From Ptiloglossa arizonensis (Eukaryota; Arthropoda; Insecta; Hymenoptera; Colletidae), in the NCBI RefSeq assembly GCF_051014685.1, contig NW_027478463.1, positions 1,054,001 through 1,118,000 of the forward strand: a DNA stretch of 64,000 nt, in the 5' to 3' direction. A model generated the notes under the pieces. It was not told the DNA's origin. It ran no database searches and was given only the letters and a program-made list of their open reading frames with translations. Position numbers and translations under genes: made by a program. Positions 26,091 through 39,991 of this stretch are shown in pieces (the stretch's first letter is position 1; the number at the start of each line of letters is the position of its first letter).

Positions 26091-29000
26091 AAGGCAACAA
26101 ATTTTTCGCACTTCTGCTGCTCCAAACGCTTAACCAGAATGGCCTAAGGGAAAAATACACATACCGTTGTATACGGCGGGTTTCTACTTTCAGACGCAGC
26201 AGGAATTTTTGGGTTTGGTCACTCCGTTCGCGAGATATGGGAGTTTGCAGCTAAGAAATGGTTCAGGAGACAACAAATTTTTCGCACTTCTGCTGCTCCA
26301 AACGCCTAACCAGAATGGCCTAGGGAAAAAATACACATACCGTTGTAATCGGGAGAGTTTCTACTTTCAGATGCAATAGGACTTTTTGGGTTTGTTCTAT
26401 CCGTTCGCGAGATATGGGAGTCTGAAGCTAAGAAATGGTAGAGAAGACAACAAATTTTTCGCACTTCTGCTGCTCCAAACGCTTTACACGAATGGCCTAG
26501 GGAAAAAATACACATACCTTTGTAATCGGGAGAGTTTCTACTTTCAGACGAAATAGGAATTTTTGGGTTTGTTCTATCCGTTCGCGAGACATGGGAGTCT
26601 GAAGGTATGAAATGGTTGAGAAGACAACAACTTTTTCGCAATTCTGCTGCTCCAAACGCTTAACCAGAATGGCCTAGGAAACAAATACACATACCGTTTT
26701 AATCGAGAGTGCTTCTACTTTCAGGCGCAATAGGAAATTTCGGTTTGCTCTATCCGATCCCGAGATATGGGAGTTTGAAGCTAAGAAATGATTGAGCAGG
26801 CAACAAATTTTGCGCAGTTCTGCTTCTCCAAACGCTTAACCAGAATGGCCTAGGGAATTAATACACATACCGATATATTCGGGCGTGTTTCTACTTTTAG
26901 ACGCAGCAGGAATTTTTGCGTTTGGTCAATCCGTTCGCGAGATATGGGAGTTTGAGGCTAAGAAATGGTTGAGAAGACAACAAATTTTACTCACTTCTGC
27001 TACTCCAAACGCTTTGCACGAATGGCCCAGGGTAAAAATACACATACCGTTGTAATCGGGCGAGTTTCTACTTTCAGACGCAGCAGAAATTTTTGGGTTT
27101 CGTCCCTCCGTTCGCGAGATATGGGAGTTTGAGGCTAAGAAATGGTTGAGAAGACAACAAATTTTACTCACTTCTGCTGCTCCAAACGCTTTGCACGAAT
27201 GGCCCAGGGTAAAAATACACATACCGTTGTAATCGGGCGAGTTTCTACTTTCAGACGCAGCAGAAATTTTTGGGTTTCGTCCCTCCGTTCGCGAGATATG
27301 GGAGTTTGCAGCTAAGAAATGGTTGAGAAGACAACAACTTTTTCGCAATTCTGCTGCTCCAAACGCCTTACCAGAATGGCCTAGGGAAAAAATACACATA
27401 CCGCTGTAATCGGGCGAGTTTCTACTTTCGGATGCAATAGGAATTTTTGCGTTTGGTCAATCCGTTCGCGAGATATGGCAGTTTGAAGCTAAGAAATGGT
27501 TGAGAAGGCAACAAATTTTTCGCACTTCTGCTGCTCCAAACGCTTAACCAGAATGGCCTAAGGGAAAAATACACATACCGTTGTATACGGGCGGGTTTCT
27601 ACTTTCAGACGCAGCCGGAATTTTTGGGTTTGGTCACTCCGTTCGCGAGATATGGGAGTTTGCAGCTAAGAAATGGTTCAGGAGACAACAAATTTTTCGC
27701 ACTTCTGCTGCTCCAAACGCCTAACCAGAATGGCCTAGGGGAAAAATACACATACCGTTGTAATCGGGCGAGTGTCTACTTTCAGACGCAGCAAGAATTT
27801 TTGGGTTTGGTCAAACCGTTCGCGAGATATGGGAGTTTGAAGCTAAGAAATGCTTGAGTAGGCAAAGAATTTTGCGCACTTCTGCTGCTCCAAACGCTTA
27901 ACCAGAATGGCCTAGGGAAAAAATACACATACCGTTGTAATCGGGAGAGTTTCTACTTTCAGATGCAATAGGACTTTTTGGGTTTGTTCTATCCGTTCGC
28001 GAGATATGGGAGACTGAAGCTAAGAAATGGTAGAGAAGACAACAAATTTTTCGCACTTCTGCTGCTCCAAACGCTTTACACGAATGGCCTAGGGAAAAAA
28101 TACACATACCTTTGTAATCGGGAGAGTTTCTACTTTCAGACGAAATAGGAATTTTTGGGTTTGTTCTATCCGTTCGCGAGACATGGGAGTCTGAAGGTAT
28201 GAAATGGTTGAGAAGACAACAACTTTTTCGCAATTCTGCTGCTCCAAACGCTTAACCAGAATGGCCTAGGAAAAAAATACACATACCGCTGTAATCGGGC
28301 GAGTTTCTACTTTCGGATGCAATAGGAATTTTTGCGTTTGGTCAATCCGTTCGCGAGATATGGCAGTTTGAAGCTAAGAAATGGTTGAGAAGGCAAACAA
28401 ATTTTTCGCACTTCTGCTGCTCCAAACGCCTAACCAGAATGGCCTAGGGGAAAAATACACATACCGTTGTAATCGGGCGAGTTTCTACTTTCAGACGCAG
28501 CAGAAATTTTTGGGTTTCGTCCCTCCGTTCGCGAGATATGGGAGTTTGCAGCTAAGAAATGGTTCAGGAGACAACAAATTTTTCGCACTTCTGCTGCTCC
28601 AAACGCCTAACCAGAATGGCCTAGGGGAAAAATACACATACCGTTGTAATCGGGCGAGTGCCTACTTTCAGATGCAATAGGAATTTTTGGGTTTGGTCAA
28701 TCCGTTCGCGAGATATGGGAGTCTGAAGCTAAGAAATGGTTGAGTAGGCAACAAATTTTGCGCACTTCTGCTGCTCCAAACGCTTACCCAGAATGGCCTA
28801 GGGAAAAAATACACATACCGTTGTAATCGAGAGAGTCTCTACTTTCACACGCAATAGAAATCTTTGGGTTTGGTCAGTCCGTTCGCGAGATATGGGAGTT
28901 TGAAGCTAAGAAATGCTTGAGTAGGCAACAAATTCTGCGGACTTCTGCTGCTCCAAACGCTTAACCAGAATGGCCTAGGGAAAAAATACACATACCGATG

Positions 29001-30024
29001 TAATCGGGAGAGTTTCTACTTTCAGATGCAATAGGACTTTTTGGGTTTGTTCTATCCGTTCGCGAGATATGGGAGTCTGAAGCTAAGAAATGGTAGAGAA
29101 GACAACAAATTTTTCGCACTTCTGCTGCTCCAAACGCTTTACACGAATGGCCTAGGGAAAAAATACACATACCTTTGAAATCGGGAGAGTTTCTACTTTC
29201 AGACGAAATAGGAATTTTTGGGTTTGTTCTATCCGTTCGCGAGACATGGGAGTCTGAAGGTATGAAATGGTTGAGAAGACAACAACTTTTTCGCAATTCT
29301 GCTGCTCCAAACGCTTAACCAGAATGGCCTAGGAAAAAAATACACATACCGTTTTAATCGAGAGTGCTTCTACTTTCAGGCGCAATAGGAAATTTCGGTT
29401 TGCTCTATCCGATCCCGAGATATGGGAGTTTGAAGCTAAGAAATGATTGAGCAGGCAACAAATTTTGCGCAGTTCTGCTTCTCCAAACGCTTAACCAGAA
29501 TGGCCTAGGGAATTAATACACATACCGATGTATTCGGGCGTGTTTCTACTTTTAGACGCAGCAGAAATTTTTGGGTTTCGTCCCTCCGTTCGCGAGATAT
29601 GGGAGTTTGAGGCTAAGAAATGGTTGAGACGACAACAAATTTTACTCACTTCTGCTGCTCCAAACGCTTTGCACGAATGGCCCAGGGTAAAAATACACAT
29701 ACCCTTGTAATCGGGCGAGTTTCTACTTTCAGACACAGCAGAAATTTTTGGGTTTCGTCCCTCCGTTCGCGAGATATGGGAGTTTGCAGCTAAGAAATGG
29801 TTGAGAAGACAACAACTTTTTCGCAATTCTGCTGCTCCAAACGCCTTACCAGAATGGCCTAGGGAAAAAATACACATACCGCTGTAATCGGGCGAGTTTC
29901 TACTTTCGGATGCAATAGGAATTTTTGGGTTTGGTCAATCCGTTCGCGAGATATGGCAGTTTGAAGCTAAGAAATGGTTGAGAAGGCAACAAATTTTTCG
30001 CACTTCTGCTGCTCCAAACGCTTA
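26091..30024 (+). repeat. mosaic segment, pieces shared with 20-24 kb
   Basis: Identifiable pieces are as follows. 26306-26641 matches 23652-23987. 26680-27230 matches 21900-22440 with one extra monomer of the TTTACTCACTTC type. 27400-28560 matches 23154-24314 (offset 4,246 bp). 28570-29080 matches 20076-20586 (offset 8,494 bp). About 29330-29560 resembles 16600-16830. A one-base insertion (GGCAAACAAAT) is seen at about 28394. About 26890-27960 is found again at 44047-45117 (offset 17,157 bp), the longest-range match I could trace in this segment. Confidence 0.75.
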
Positions 30025-33000
30025 ACCAGAATGGCCTAGGGGAAAAATACACATACCGTTGTAATCGGGCGAGTGCCTACTTTCAGACGCAGCAAGAATT
30101 TTTGGGTTTGGTCAAACCGTTCGCGAGATATGGGAGTTTGAAGCTAAGAAATGCTTGAGTAGGCAAAGAATTTTGCGCACTTCTGCTGCTCCAAACGCTT
30201 AACCAGAATGGCCTAGGGAAAAAATACACATACCGTTGTAATCGGGCGAGTTTCTACTTTCAGACGCAGCAGAAATTTTTGGGTTTCGTCCCTCCGTTCG
30301 CGAGATATGGGAGTTTGCAGCTAAGAAATGGTTGAGAAGACAACAACTTTTTCGCAATTCTGCTGCTCCAAACGCCTTACCAGAATGGCCTAGGGAAAAA
30401 ATACACATACCGCTGTAATCGGGCGAGTTTCTACTTTCGGATGCAATAGGAATTTTTGCGTTTGGTCAATCCGTTCGCGAGATATGGCAGTTTGAAGCTA
30501 AGAAATGGTTGAGAAGGCAACAAATTTTTCGCACTTCTGCTGCTCCAAACGCTTAACCAGAATGGCCTAAGGGAAAAATACACATACCGTTGTATACGGG
30601 CGGGTTTCTACTTTCAGACGCAGCAGGAATTTTTGGGTTTGGTCACTCCGTTCGCGAGATATGGGAGTTTGCAGCTAAGAAATGGTTCAGGAGACAACAA
30701 ATTTTTCGCAATTCTGCTGCTCCAAACGCCTAACCAGAATGGCCTAGGGGAAAAATACACATACCGTTGTAATCGGGCGAGTGTCTACTTTCAGACGCAG
30801 CAAGAATTTTTGGGTTTGGTCAAACCGTTCGCGAGATATGGGAGTTTGAAGCTAAGAAATGGTTGAGTAGGCAAAGAATTTTGCGCACTTCTGCTGCTCC
30901 AAACGCTTAACCAGAATGGCCTAGGGAATTAATAAGCATACCGTTGTAATCGGGCGAGTTTCTACTTTCAGACGCAATAGAAATTTTCGGGTTTGGTCAA
31001 TCCGTTCGCGAGATATGGGAGTTTGAAGCTAAGAAATGGTTGAGAAGACAACAAATTTTACGCACTTCTGCTGCTCCAAACGCTTAACCAGAATGGCCCA
31101 GGGAAAAAATACACATACCGTTGTAAGCGGGCGAGTTTCTACTTTCAGATGCAATAGAAATTTTCGGGTTTGGTCAATCCGTTCGCGAGATATGGGAGTT
31201 TGAAGCTAAGAAATGGTTGAGAAGGCAACAAATTTTTCGCACTTCTGCTACTCGAAACGCTTAAGCAGAATGGCCTAGGAAAAAAATACACACGCCGATG
31301 TAATCGTGCGTGTTTCTACTTTCAGACGCAGCAGGAATTTTTTGGTTTGGTCAATCCGTTCGTGAGATATGGGAGTTTGAAGCTAAGAACTGGTTGAGAA
31401 GACAACAAATTTTACGCACTTCTGCTGCTCCAAACGCTTATCCAGAATGGCCTAGGGAAAAATACACATACCGTTGAAATCGGGCGAGTTTCTACCTTCA
31501 GGTGCAATAGGAATTTCTGGGTTTGGTCAATCCGTTCGCGAGATATGGGAGATTGAAGCTAAGAAATAGTAAATAAGACAACAAATTTTACGCACTTCTG
31601 CTGCTCCAAACGCTTTACACGAATGGCCTAGGGAAGAAATACACATACATTTGTAATCGGGAGAGTTTCTACTCTCAGACGAAATAGGAATTTTTAGGTT
31701 TGCTGAATCCTTGCGCGATATATGGGAGTTTGAAGCTAAGAAATAGTTAAGAAGGCAAAAAATTATCCGCACTTCTGCTGCTCCAAACGCCTTACCAGAG
31801 TGGCCTAGGGAAAAAATACACATACCGTTGTAATCGGGCGAGTTTCTACTTTCAGATGCAATAGGAATTTTTGGGTTTGGTCGATCCGTTCGCGAGTTAT
31901 GACAGTTTGAAGCTAAGAAATGGTTTAGAAGGCAACAAATTTCTCGCAGTTCTGTTGCTCGAAACGCTTAACCAGACTTGCCTAGGGAAAAATACACATA
32001 CCGTTGTAATCGGGCGAGTTTCTACCTTCAGATGCAATAGGAATTTTTGGGTTTGGTCAATCCGTTCCTGAGATATGGGAGATTGAAGCTAAGGAATGGT
32101 TGTGAAGATAACAAATTTTTCGCAATTCTGCTGCTCAAACGCGTAACCAGAATGGCCTAGGGAAAGAATACACATACCGCTGTAATCGAGAGAGCTTCTA
32201 CTTTCAGACGCAATAGGAACTTTTGGGTTTGGTCAATCCGTTCGCGTGATATGGGAGTTTGAAGCTAAGAAATGGTTGAGCAGGCAACAGATTTTGCGCA
32301 CTTCTGCTGCTCCAAACGCTTAACCAGAATGGCCTAGGGAAAAAGACACATACCGTTCTAATCGGGCGAGTTTCTACCTTCAGGTGCAATAGGAATTTTT
32401 GGGTTTGGTCAATCCGTTCGCGAGATACGGGAGTTTGCAGCTAAGAAATGGTTCAGGAGACAACAAATTTTTCGCAATTCTGCTGCTCCAAACGCTTAAC
32501 CAGAGTGGCCTAGGGGAAAAATACACATACCGTTGTAATCGGGCGAGTGTCTACTTTCAGACGCAGCAGGAATTTTTGGGTTTGGTCAAACCGTTCGCGA
32601 GATATGGGAGTTTGAAGCTAAGAAATGGTTGAGAGGACAACAAATTTTACGCACTTCTGCTGCTCCAAACGCTTAACCAGAATGGCCTAAGGGAAAAATA
32701 CACATACCGTTGTATACGGGCGGGTTTCTACTTTCAGTCGCAGCAGGAATTTTTGGGTTTGGTCACTCCGTTCGCGAGATATGGGAGTTTGCAGCTAAGA
32801 AATGGTTCAGGAGACAACAAATTTTTCGCAATTCTGCTGCTCCAAACGCCTAACCAGAATGGCCTAGGGGAAAAATACACATACCGTTGTAATCGGGCGA
32901 GTGTCTACTTTCAGACGCAGCAAGAATTTTCGGGTTTGGTCAAACCGTTCGCGAGATATGGTAGTTTGAAGCTAAGAAATGGTTGAGTAGGCAAAGAATT

Positions 33001-33060
33001 TTGCGCACTTCTGCTGCTCCAAACGCTTAACCAGAATGGCCTAGGGAAAAAATACACATA
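30025..33060 (+). repeat. long dispersed duplication D, left copy
   Basis: About 17 monomers that recur at 44881-48095. The shift is 14,856 bp up to about 31430 and 15,034 bp thereafter, because the right copy has one additional monomer (about 46321-46500, with GTATGCGGGC and GGGAGTTAGAAGC). Signature monomers are AAATAGTAAATAAGACAAC (31565), CATACATTTGTAATC, TTGCTGAATCC and GAGTTATGACAG (31894). At 32139 this copy has AAACGCGTAACC with one C missing in front of it, whereas the right copy has the C at 47170. Confidence 0.85.
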
Positions 33061-36000
33061 CCGTTCTAATCGGGCGAGTTTCTACCTTCAGGTGCAATAG
33101 GAATTTTTGGGTTTGGTCAATCCGTTCGCGAGATACGGGAGTTTGCAGCTAAGAAATGGTTCAGGAGACAACAAATTTTTCGCAATTCTGCTGCTCCTAA
33201 CGCTTAACCAGAGTGGCCTAGGGGAAAAATACACATACCGTTGTAATCGGGCGAGTGTCTACTTTCAGACGCAGCAGGAATTTTTGGGTTTGGTCAAACC
33301 GTTCGCGAGATATGGGAGTTTGAAGCTAAGAAATGGTTGAGAGGACAACAAATTTTACGCACTTCTGCTGCTCCAAACGCTTAACCAGAATGGCCTAAGG
33401 GAAAAATACACATACCGTTGTATACGGGCGGGTTTCTACTTTCAGTCGCAGCAGGAATTTTTGGGTTTGGTCACTCCGTTCGCGAGATATGGGAGTTTGC
33501 AGCTAAGAAATGGTTCAGGAGACAACAAATTTTTCGCAATTCTGCTGCTCCAAACGCCTAACCAGAATGGCCTAGGGGAAAAATACACATACCGTTGTAA
33601 TCGGGCGAGTGCCTACTTTCAGACGCAGCAAGAATTTTCGGGTTTGGTCAAACCGTTCGTGAGATATGGGAGTTTGAAGCTAAGAAATGGTTGAGTAGGC
33701 AAAGAATTTTGCGCACTTCTGCTGCTCCAAACGCTTAACCAGAATGGCCTAGGGAAAAAATACACATACCGTTGAAATCGAGAGAGCTTCTACTTTCACA
33801 CACAATAGGAACTTTTGGGTTTGGTCTATCCGTTCGCGAGATATGGGAGTTTGAAGCTAAGAAATGGTTGAGCAGGCAACAAATTTTGCGTACTTCTACT
33901 GCTCCAAACGGTTGACCAGAATGGCCTAGGGAATTAATAAGCATACCGTTGTAATCGGGCGAGTTTCTACTTTCAGACGCAATAGAAATTTTCGGGTTTG
34001 GTCAATCCGTTCGCGAGATATGGGAGTTTGAAGCTAAGAAATGGTTGAGAAGACAACAAATTTTACGCACTTCTGCTGCTCCAAACGCTTAACCAGAATG
34101 GCCCAGGGAAAAAATACACATACCGTTGTAAGCGGGCGAGTTTCTACTTTCAGATGCAATAGAAATTTTCGGGTTTGGTCAATCCGTTCGCGAGATATGG
34201 GAGCTTGAAGCTAAGAAATGGTTCAGAAGGCAACAAATTTTTCGCACTTCTGCTACTCGAAACGCTTAAGCAGAATGGCCTAGGAAAAAAATACACACGC
34301 CGATGTAATCGTGCGTGTTTCTACTTTCAGACGCAGCAGGAATTTTTTGGTTTGGTCAATCCGTTCGCGAGATATGGGAGTTTGAAGCTAAGAACTGGTT
34401 GAGAAGACAACAAATTTTACGCACTTCTGCTGCTCCAAACGCTTAACCAGAATGGCCCAGGGAAAAAATACACATACCGTTGTAATCGGGCGAGTGCCTA
34501 CTTTCAGACGCAGCAAGAATTTTTGGGTTTGGTCAAACCGTTCGCGAGATATGGCAGTTTGAAGCTAAGAAATGGTTGAGAAGGCAACAAATTTTTCGCA
34601 CTTCTGCTGCTCCAAACGCTTAACCAGAATGGCCTAAGGGAAAAATACACATACCGTTGTATATGGGCGGGTTTCTACTTTCAGACGCAGCAGGAATTTT
34701 TGGGTTTGGTCACTCCGTTCGCGAGATATGGGAGTTTGCAGCTAAGAAATGGTTCAGGAGACAACAAATTTTTCGCACTTCTGCTGCTCCAAACGCCTAA
34801 CCAGAATGGCCTAGGGGAAAAATACACATACCGTTGTAATCGGGCGAGTGCCTACTTTCAGACGCAGCAAGAATTTTTGGGTTTGGTCAAACCGTTCGCG
34901 AGATATGGGAGTTTGAAGCTAAGAAATGCTTGAGTAGGCAAAGAATTTTGCGCACTTCTGCTGCTCCAAACGCTTAACCAGAATGGCCTAGGGAAAAAAT
35001 ACACATACCGTTGTAATCGGGCGAGTTTCTACTTTCAGACGCAGCAGAAATTTTTGGGTTTCGTCCCTCCGTTCGCGAGATATGGGAGTTTGCAGCTAAG
35101 AAATGGTTGAGAAGACAACAACTTTTTCGCAATTCTGCTGCTCCAAACGCCTTACCAGAATGGCCTAGGGAAAAAATACACATACCGCTGTAATCGAGCG
35201 AGTTTCTACTTTCGGATGCAATAGGAATTTTTGCGTTTGGTCAATCCGTTCGCGAGATATGGCAGTTTGAAGCTAAGAAATGGTTGAGAAGGCAACAAAT
35301 TTTTCGCACTTCTGCTGCTCCAAACGCTTAACCAGAATGGCCTAAGGGAAAAATACACATACCGTTGTATACGGGCGGGTTTCTACTTTCAGACGCAGCA
35401 GGAATTTTTGGGTTTGGTCACTCCGTTCGCGAGATATGGGAGTTTGCAGCTAAGAAATGGTTCAGGAGACAACAAATTTTTCGCACTTCTGCTGCTCCAA
35501 ACGCCTAACCAGAATGGCCTAGGGAAAAAATACACATACCGTTGTAATCGGGCGAGTTTCTACCTTCAGATGCAATAGGAATTTTTGGGTTTGGTCAATC
35601 CGTTCCTGAGATATGGGAGATTGAAGCTAAGGAATGGTTGTGAAGATAACAAATTTTTCGCAATTCTGCTGCTCAAACGCGTAACCAGAATGGCCTAGGG
35701 AAAGAATACACATACCGCTGTAATCGAGAGAGCTTCTACTTTCAGACGCAATAGGAACTTTTGTGTTTGGTCAATCCGTTCGCGTGATATGGGAGTTTGA
35801 AGCTAAGAAATGGTTGAGCAGGCAACAGATTTTGCGCACTTCTGCTGCTCCAAACGCTTAACCAGAATGGCCTAGGGAAAAAGACACATACCGTTCTAAT
35901 CGGGCGAGTTTCTACCTTCAGGTGCAATAGGAATTTTTGGGTTTGGTCAATCCGTTCGCGAGATACGGGAGTTTGCAGCTAAGAAATGGTTCAGGAGACA

Positions 36001-36100
36001 ACAAATTTTTCGCAATTCTGCTGCTCCAAACGCTTAACCAGAGTGGCCTAGGGGAAAAATACACATACCGTTGTAATCGGGCGAGTGTCTACTTTCAGAC
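32210..36100 (+). repeat. 22-monomer higher-order repeat E, copy 1 (3,891 bp)
   Basis: All landmarks recur 3,891 bp downstream: the dimer starts at 32399, 32753, 33107 and 33461 return at 36290, 36644, 36998 and 37352, and the CACACACAATAGG monomer at 33796 returns at 37687. Although about as long as repeat A, its monomers are of the second set (TTTGCAGC, CAGGAGAC, GTATACGGGCGGG), so it is a different unit. It contains a tandem tetramer at its left end and the AACTCGTTGA-free, AAGAACTGG-bearing monomer near 34393. Confidence 0.92.
32352..33767 (+). repeat. nested tandem tetramer (2 x 708 bp) in repeat E copy 1
   Basis: ACCGTTCTAATCGGGCGAG begins at 32352 and again at 33060, and the next monomers follow the same order: CAGGTGCAATAGG / TACGGGAG, GAGTGTCTAC, GAGAGGACAAC, GTATACGGGCGGG with CAGTCGCAGC. 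The corresponding tetramer pairs of the other copies are 36243-37658 and 41017-42432. Thus a four-monomer repeat was made first, or converted in parallel, and then multiplied inside the 22-mer. Within each pair, small differences persist (CTCCTAACGC only in the second tetramer). Confidence 0.88.
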
Positions 36101-39100
36101 GCAATAGGAAATTTTGGGTTTGGTCAATCCGTTCGCGTGATATGGGAGTTTGAAGCTAAGAAATGGTTGAGCAGGCAACAGATTTTGCGCACTTCTGCTG
36201 CTCCAAACGCTTAACCAGAATGGCCTAGGGAAAAAGACACATACCGTTCTAATCGGGCGAGTTTCTACCTTCAGGTGCGATAGGAATTTTTGGGTTTGGT
36301 CAATCCGTTCGCGAGATACGGGAGTTTGCAGCTAAGAAATGGTTCAGGAGACAACAAATTTTTCGCAATTCTGCTGCTCCAAACGCTTAACCAGAGTGGC
36401 CTAGGGGAAAAATACACATACCGTTGTAATCGGGCGAGTGTCTACTTTCAGACGCAGCAGGAATTTTTGGGTTTGGTCAAACCGTTCGCGAGATATGGGA
36501 GTTTGAAGCTAAGAAATGGTTGAGAGGACAACAAATTTTACGCACTTCTGCTGCTCCAAACGCTTAACCAGAATGGCCTATGGGAAAAATACACATACCG
36601 TTGTATACGGGCGGGTTTCTACTTTCAGTCGCAGCAGGAATTTTTGGGTTTGGTCACTCCGTTCGCGAGATATGGGAGTTTGCAGCTAAGAAATGGTTCA
36701 GGAGACAACAAATTTTTCGCAATTCTGCTGCTCCAAACGCCTAACCAGAATGGCCTAGGGGAAAAATACACATACCGTTGTAATCGGGCGAGTGTCTACT
36801 TTCAGACGCAGCAAGAATTTTCGGGTTTGGTCAAACCGTTCGCGAGATATGGGAGTTTGAAGCTAAGAAATGGTTGAGTAGGCAAAGAATTTTGCGCACT
36901 TCTGCTGCTCCAAACGCTTAACCAGAATGGCCTAGGGAAAAAATACACATACCGTTCTAATCGGGCGAGTTTCTACCTTCAGGTGCAATAGGAATTTTTG
37001 GGTTTGGTCAATCCGTTCGCGAGATACGGGAGTTTGCAGCTAAGAAATGGTTCAGGAGACAACAAATTTTTCGCAATTCTGCTGCTCCTAACGCTTAACC
37101 AGAGTGGCCTAGGGGAAAAATACACATACCGTTGTAATCGGGCGAGTGTCTACTTTCAGACGCAGCAGGAATTTTTGGGTTTGGTCAAACCGTTCGCGAG
37201 ATATGGGAGTTTGAAGCTAAGAAATGGTTGAGAGGACAACAAATTTTACGCACTTCTGCTGCTCCAAACGCTTAACCAGAATGGCCTAAGGGAAAAATAC
37301 ACATACCGTTGTATACGGGCGGGTTTCTACTTTCAGTCGCAGCAGGAATTTTTGGGTTTGGTCACTCCGTTCGCGAGATATGGGAGTTTGCAGCTAAGAA
37401 ATGGTTCAGGAGACAACAAATTTTTCGCAATTCTGCTGCTCCAAACGCCTAACCAGAATGGCCTAGGGGAAAAATACACATACCGTTGTAATCGGGCGAG
37501 TGTCTACTTTCAGACGCAGCAAGAATTTTCGGGTTTGGTCAAACCGTTCGCGAGATATGGGAGTTTGAAGCTAAGAAATGGTTGAGTAGGCAAAGAATTT
37601 TGCGCACTTCTGCTGCTCCAAACGCTTAACCAGAATGGCCTAGGGAAAAAATACACATACCGTTGAAATCGAGAGAGCTTCTACTTTCACACACAATAGG
37701 AACTTTTGGGTTTGGTCTATCCGTTCGCGAGATATGGGAGTTTGAAGCTAAGAAATGGTTGAGCAGGCAACAAATTTTGCGTACTTCTACTGCTCCAAAC
37801 GGTTGACCAGAATGGCCTAGGGAATTAATAAGCATACCGTTGTAATCGGGCGAGTTTCTACTTTCAGACGCAATAGAAATTTTCGGGTTTGGTCAATCCG
37901 TTCGCGAGATATGGGAGTTTGAAGCTAAGAAATGGTTGAGAAGACAACAAATTTTACGCACTTCTGCTGCTCCAAACGCTTAACCAGAATGGCCCAGGGA
38001 AAAAATACACATACCGTTGTAAGCGGGCGAGTTTCTACTTTCAGATGCAATAGAAATTTTCGGGTTTGGTCAATCCGTTCGCGAGATATGGGAGCTTGAA
38101 GCTAAGAAATGGTTCAGAAGGCAACAAATTTTTCGCACTTCTGCTACTCGAAACGCTTAAGCAGAATGGCCTAGGAAAAAAATACACACGCCGATGTAAT
38201 CGTGCGTGTTTCTACTTTCAGACGCAGCAGGAATTTTTTGGTTTGGTCAATCCGTTCGCGAGATATGGGAGTTTGAAGCTAAGAACTGGTTGAGAAGACA
38301 ACAAATTTTACGCACTTCTGCTGCTCCAAACGCTTAACCAGAATGGCCCAGGGAAAAAATACACATACCGTTGTAATCGGGCGAGTGCCTACTTTCAGAC
38401 GCAGCAAGAATTTTTGGGTTTGGTCAAACCGTTCGCGAGATATGGCAGTTTGAAGCTAAGAAATGGTTGAGAAGGCAACAAATTTTTCGCACTTCTGCTG
38501 CTCCAAACGCTTAACCAGAATGGCCTAAGGGAAAAATACACATACCGTTGTATATGGGCGGGTTTCTACTTTCAGACGCAGCAGGAATTTTTGGGTTTGG
38601 TCACTCCGTTCGCGAGATATGGGAGTTTGCAGCTAAGAAATGGTTCAGGAGACAACAAATTTTTCGCACTTCTGCTGCTCCAAACGCCTAACCAGAATGC
38701 CCTAGGGGAAAAATACACATACCGTTGTAATCGGGCGAGTGCCTACTTTCAGACGCAGCAAGAATTTTTGGGTTTGGTCAAACCGTTCGCGAGATATGGG
38801 AGTTTGAAGCTAAGAAATGCTTGAGTAGGCAAAGAATTTTGCGCACTTCTGCTGCTCCAAACGCTTAACCAGAATGGCCTAGGGAAAAAATACACATACC
38901 GTTGTAATCGGGCGAGTTTCTACTTTCAGACGCAGCAGAAATTTTTGGGTTTCGTCCCTCCGTTCGCGAGATATGGGAGTTTGCAGCTAAGAAATGGTTG
39001 AGAAGACAACAACTTTTTCGCAATTCTGCTGCTCCAAACGCCTTACCAGAATGGCCTAGGGAAAAAATACACATACCGCTGTAATCGAGCGAGTTTCTAC

Positions 39101-39991
39101 TTTCGGATGCAATAGGAATTTTTGCGTTTGGTCAATCCGTTCGCGAGATATGGCAGTTTGAAGCTAAGAAATGGTTGAGAAGGCAACAAATTTTTCGCAC
39201 TTCTGCTGCTCCAAACGCTTAACCAGAATGGCCTAAGGGAAAAATACACATACCGTTGTATACGGGCGGGTTTCTACTTTCAGACGCAGCAGGAATTTTT
39301 GGGTTTGGTCACTCCGTTCGCGAGATATGGGAGTTTGCAGCTAAGAAATGGTTCAGGAGACAACAAATTTTTCGCACTTCTGCTGCTCCAAACGCCTAAC
39401 CAGAATGGCCTAGGGAAAAAATACACATACCGTTGTAATAGGCGAGTTTCTACCTTCAGATGCAATAGGAATTTTTGGGTTTGGTCAATCCGTTCCTGAG
39501 ATATGGGAGATTGAAGCTAAGGAATGGTTGTGAAGATAACAAATTTTTCGCAATTCTGCTGCTCAAACGCGTAACCAGAATGGCCTAGGGAAAGAATACA
39601 CATACCGCTGTAATCGAGAGAGCTTCTACTTTCAGACGCAATAGGAACTTTTGGGTTTGGTCAATCCGTTCGCGTGATATGGGAGTTTGAAGCTAGGAAA
39701 TGGTTGAGCAGGCAACAGATTTTGCGCACTTCTGCTGCTCCAAACGCTTAACCAGAATGGCCTAGGGAAAAAGACACATACCGTTCTAATCGGGCGAGTT
39801 TCTACCTTCAGGTGCAATAGGAATTTTTGGGTTTGGTCAATCCGTTCGCGAGATACGGGAGTTTGCAGCTAAGAAATGGTTCAGGAGACAACAAATTTTT
39901 CGCAATTCTGCTGCTCCAAACGCTTAACCAGAGTGGCCTAGGGGAAAAATACACATACCGTTGTAATCGGGCGAGTGTCTACTTTCAGACG
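36101..39991 (+). repeat. 22-monomer higher-order repeat E, copy 2 (3,891 bp)
   Basis: Tandem copy of 32210-36100. The join is visible near 36100, where GAGTGTCTACTTTCAGACGC passes to CAATAGGAAATTTTGGG. Differences from copy 1 are few: CAATAGGAAATTTT against CAATAGGAACTTTT, CAGGTGCGATAGG at about 36275, GCCTATGGG at about 36576, AATGCCCTAGG at about 38697, and a two-base loss at about 39438 (GTAATAGGCGAG against GTAATCGGGCGAG, one base lost and one changed). Confidence 0.92.
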
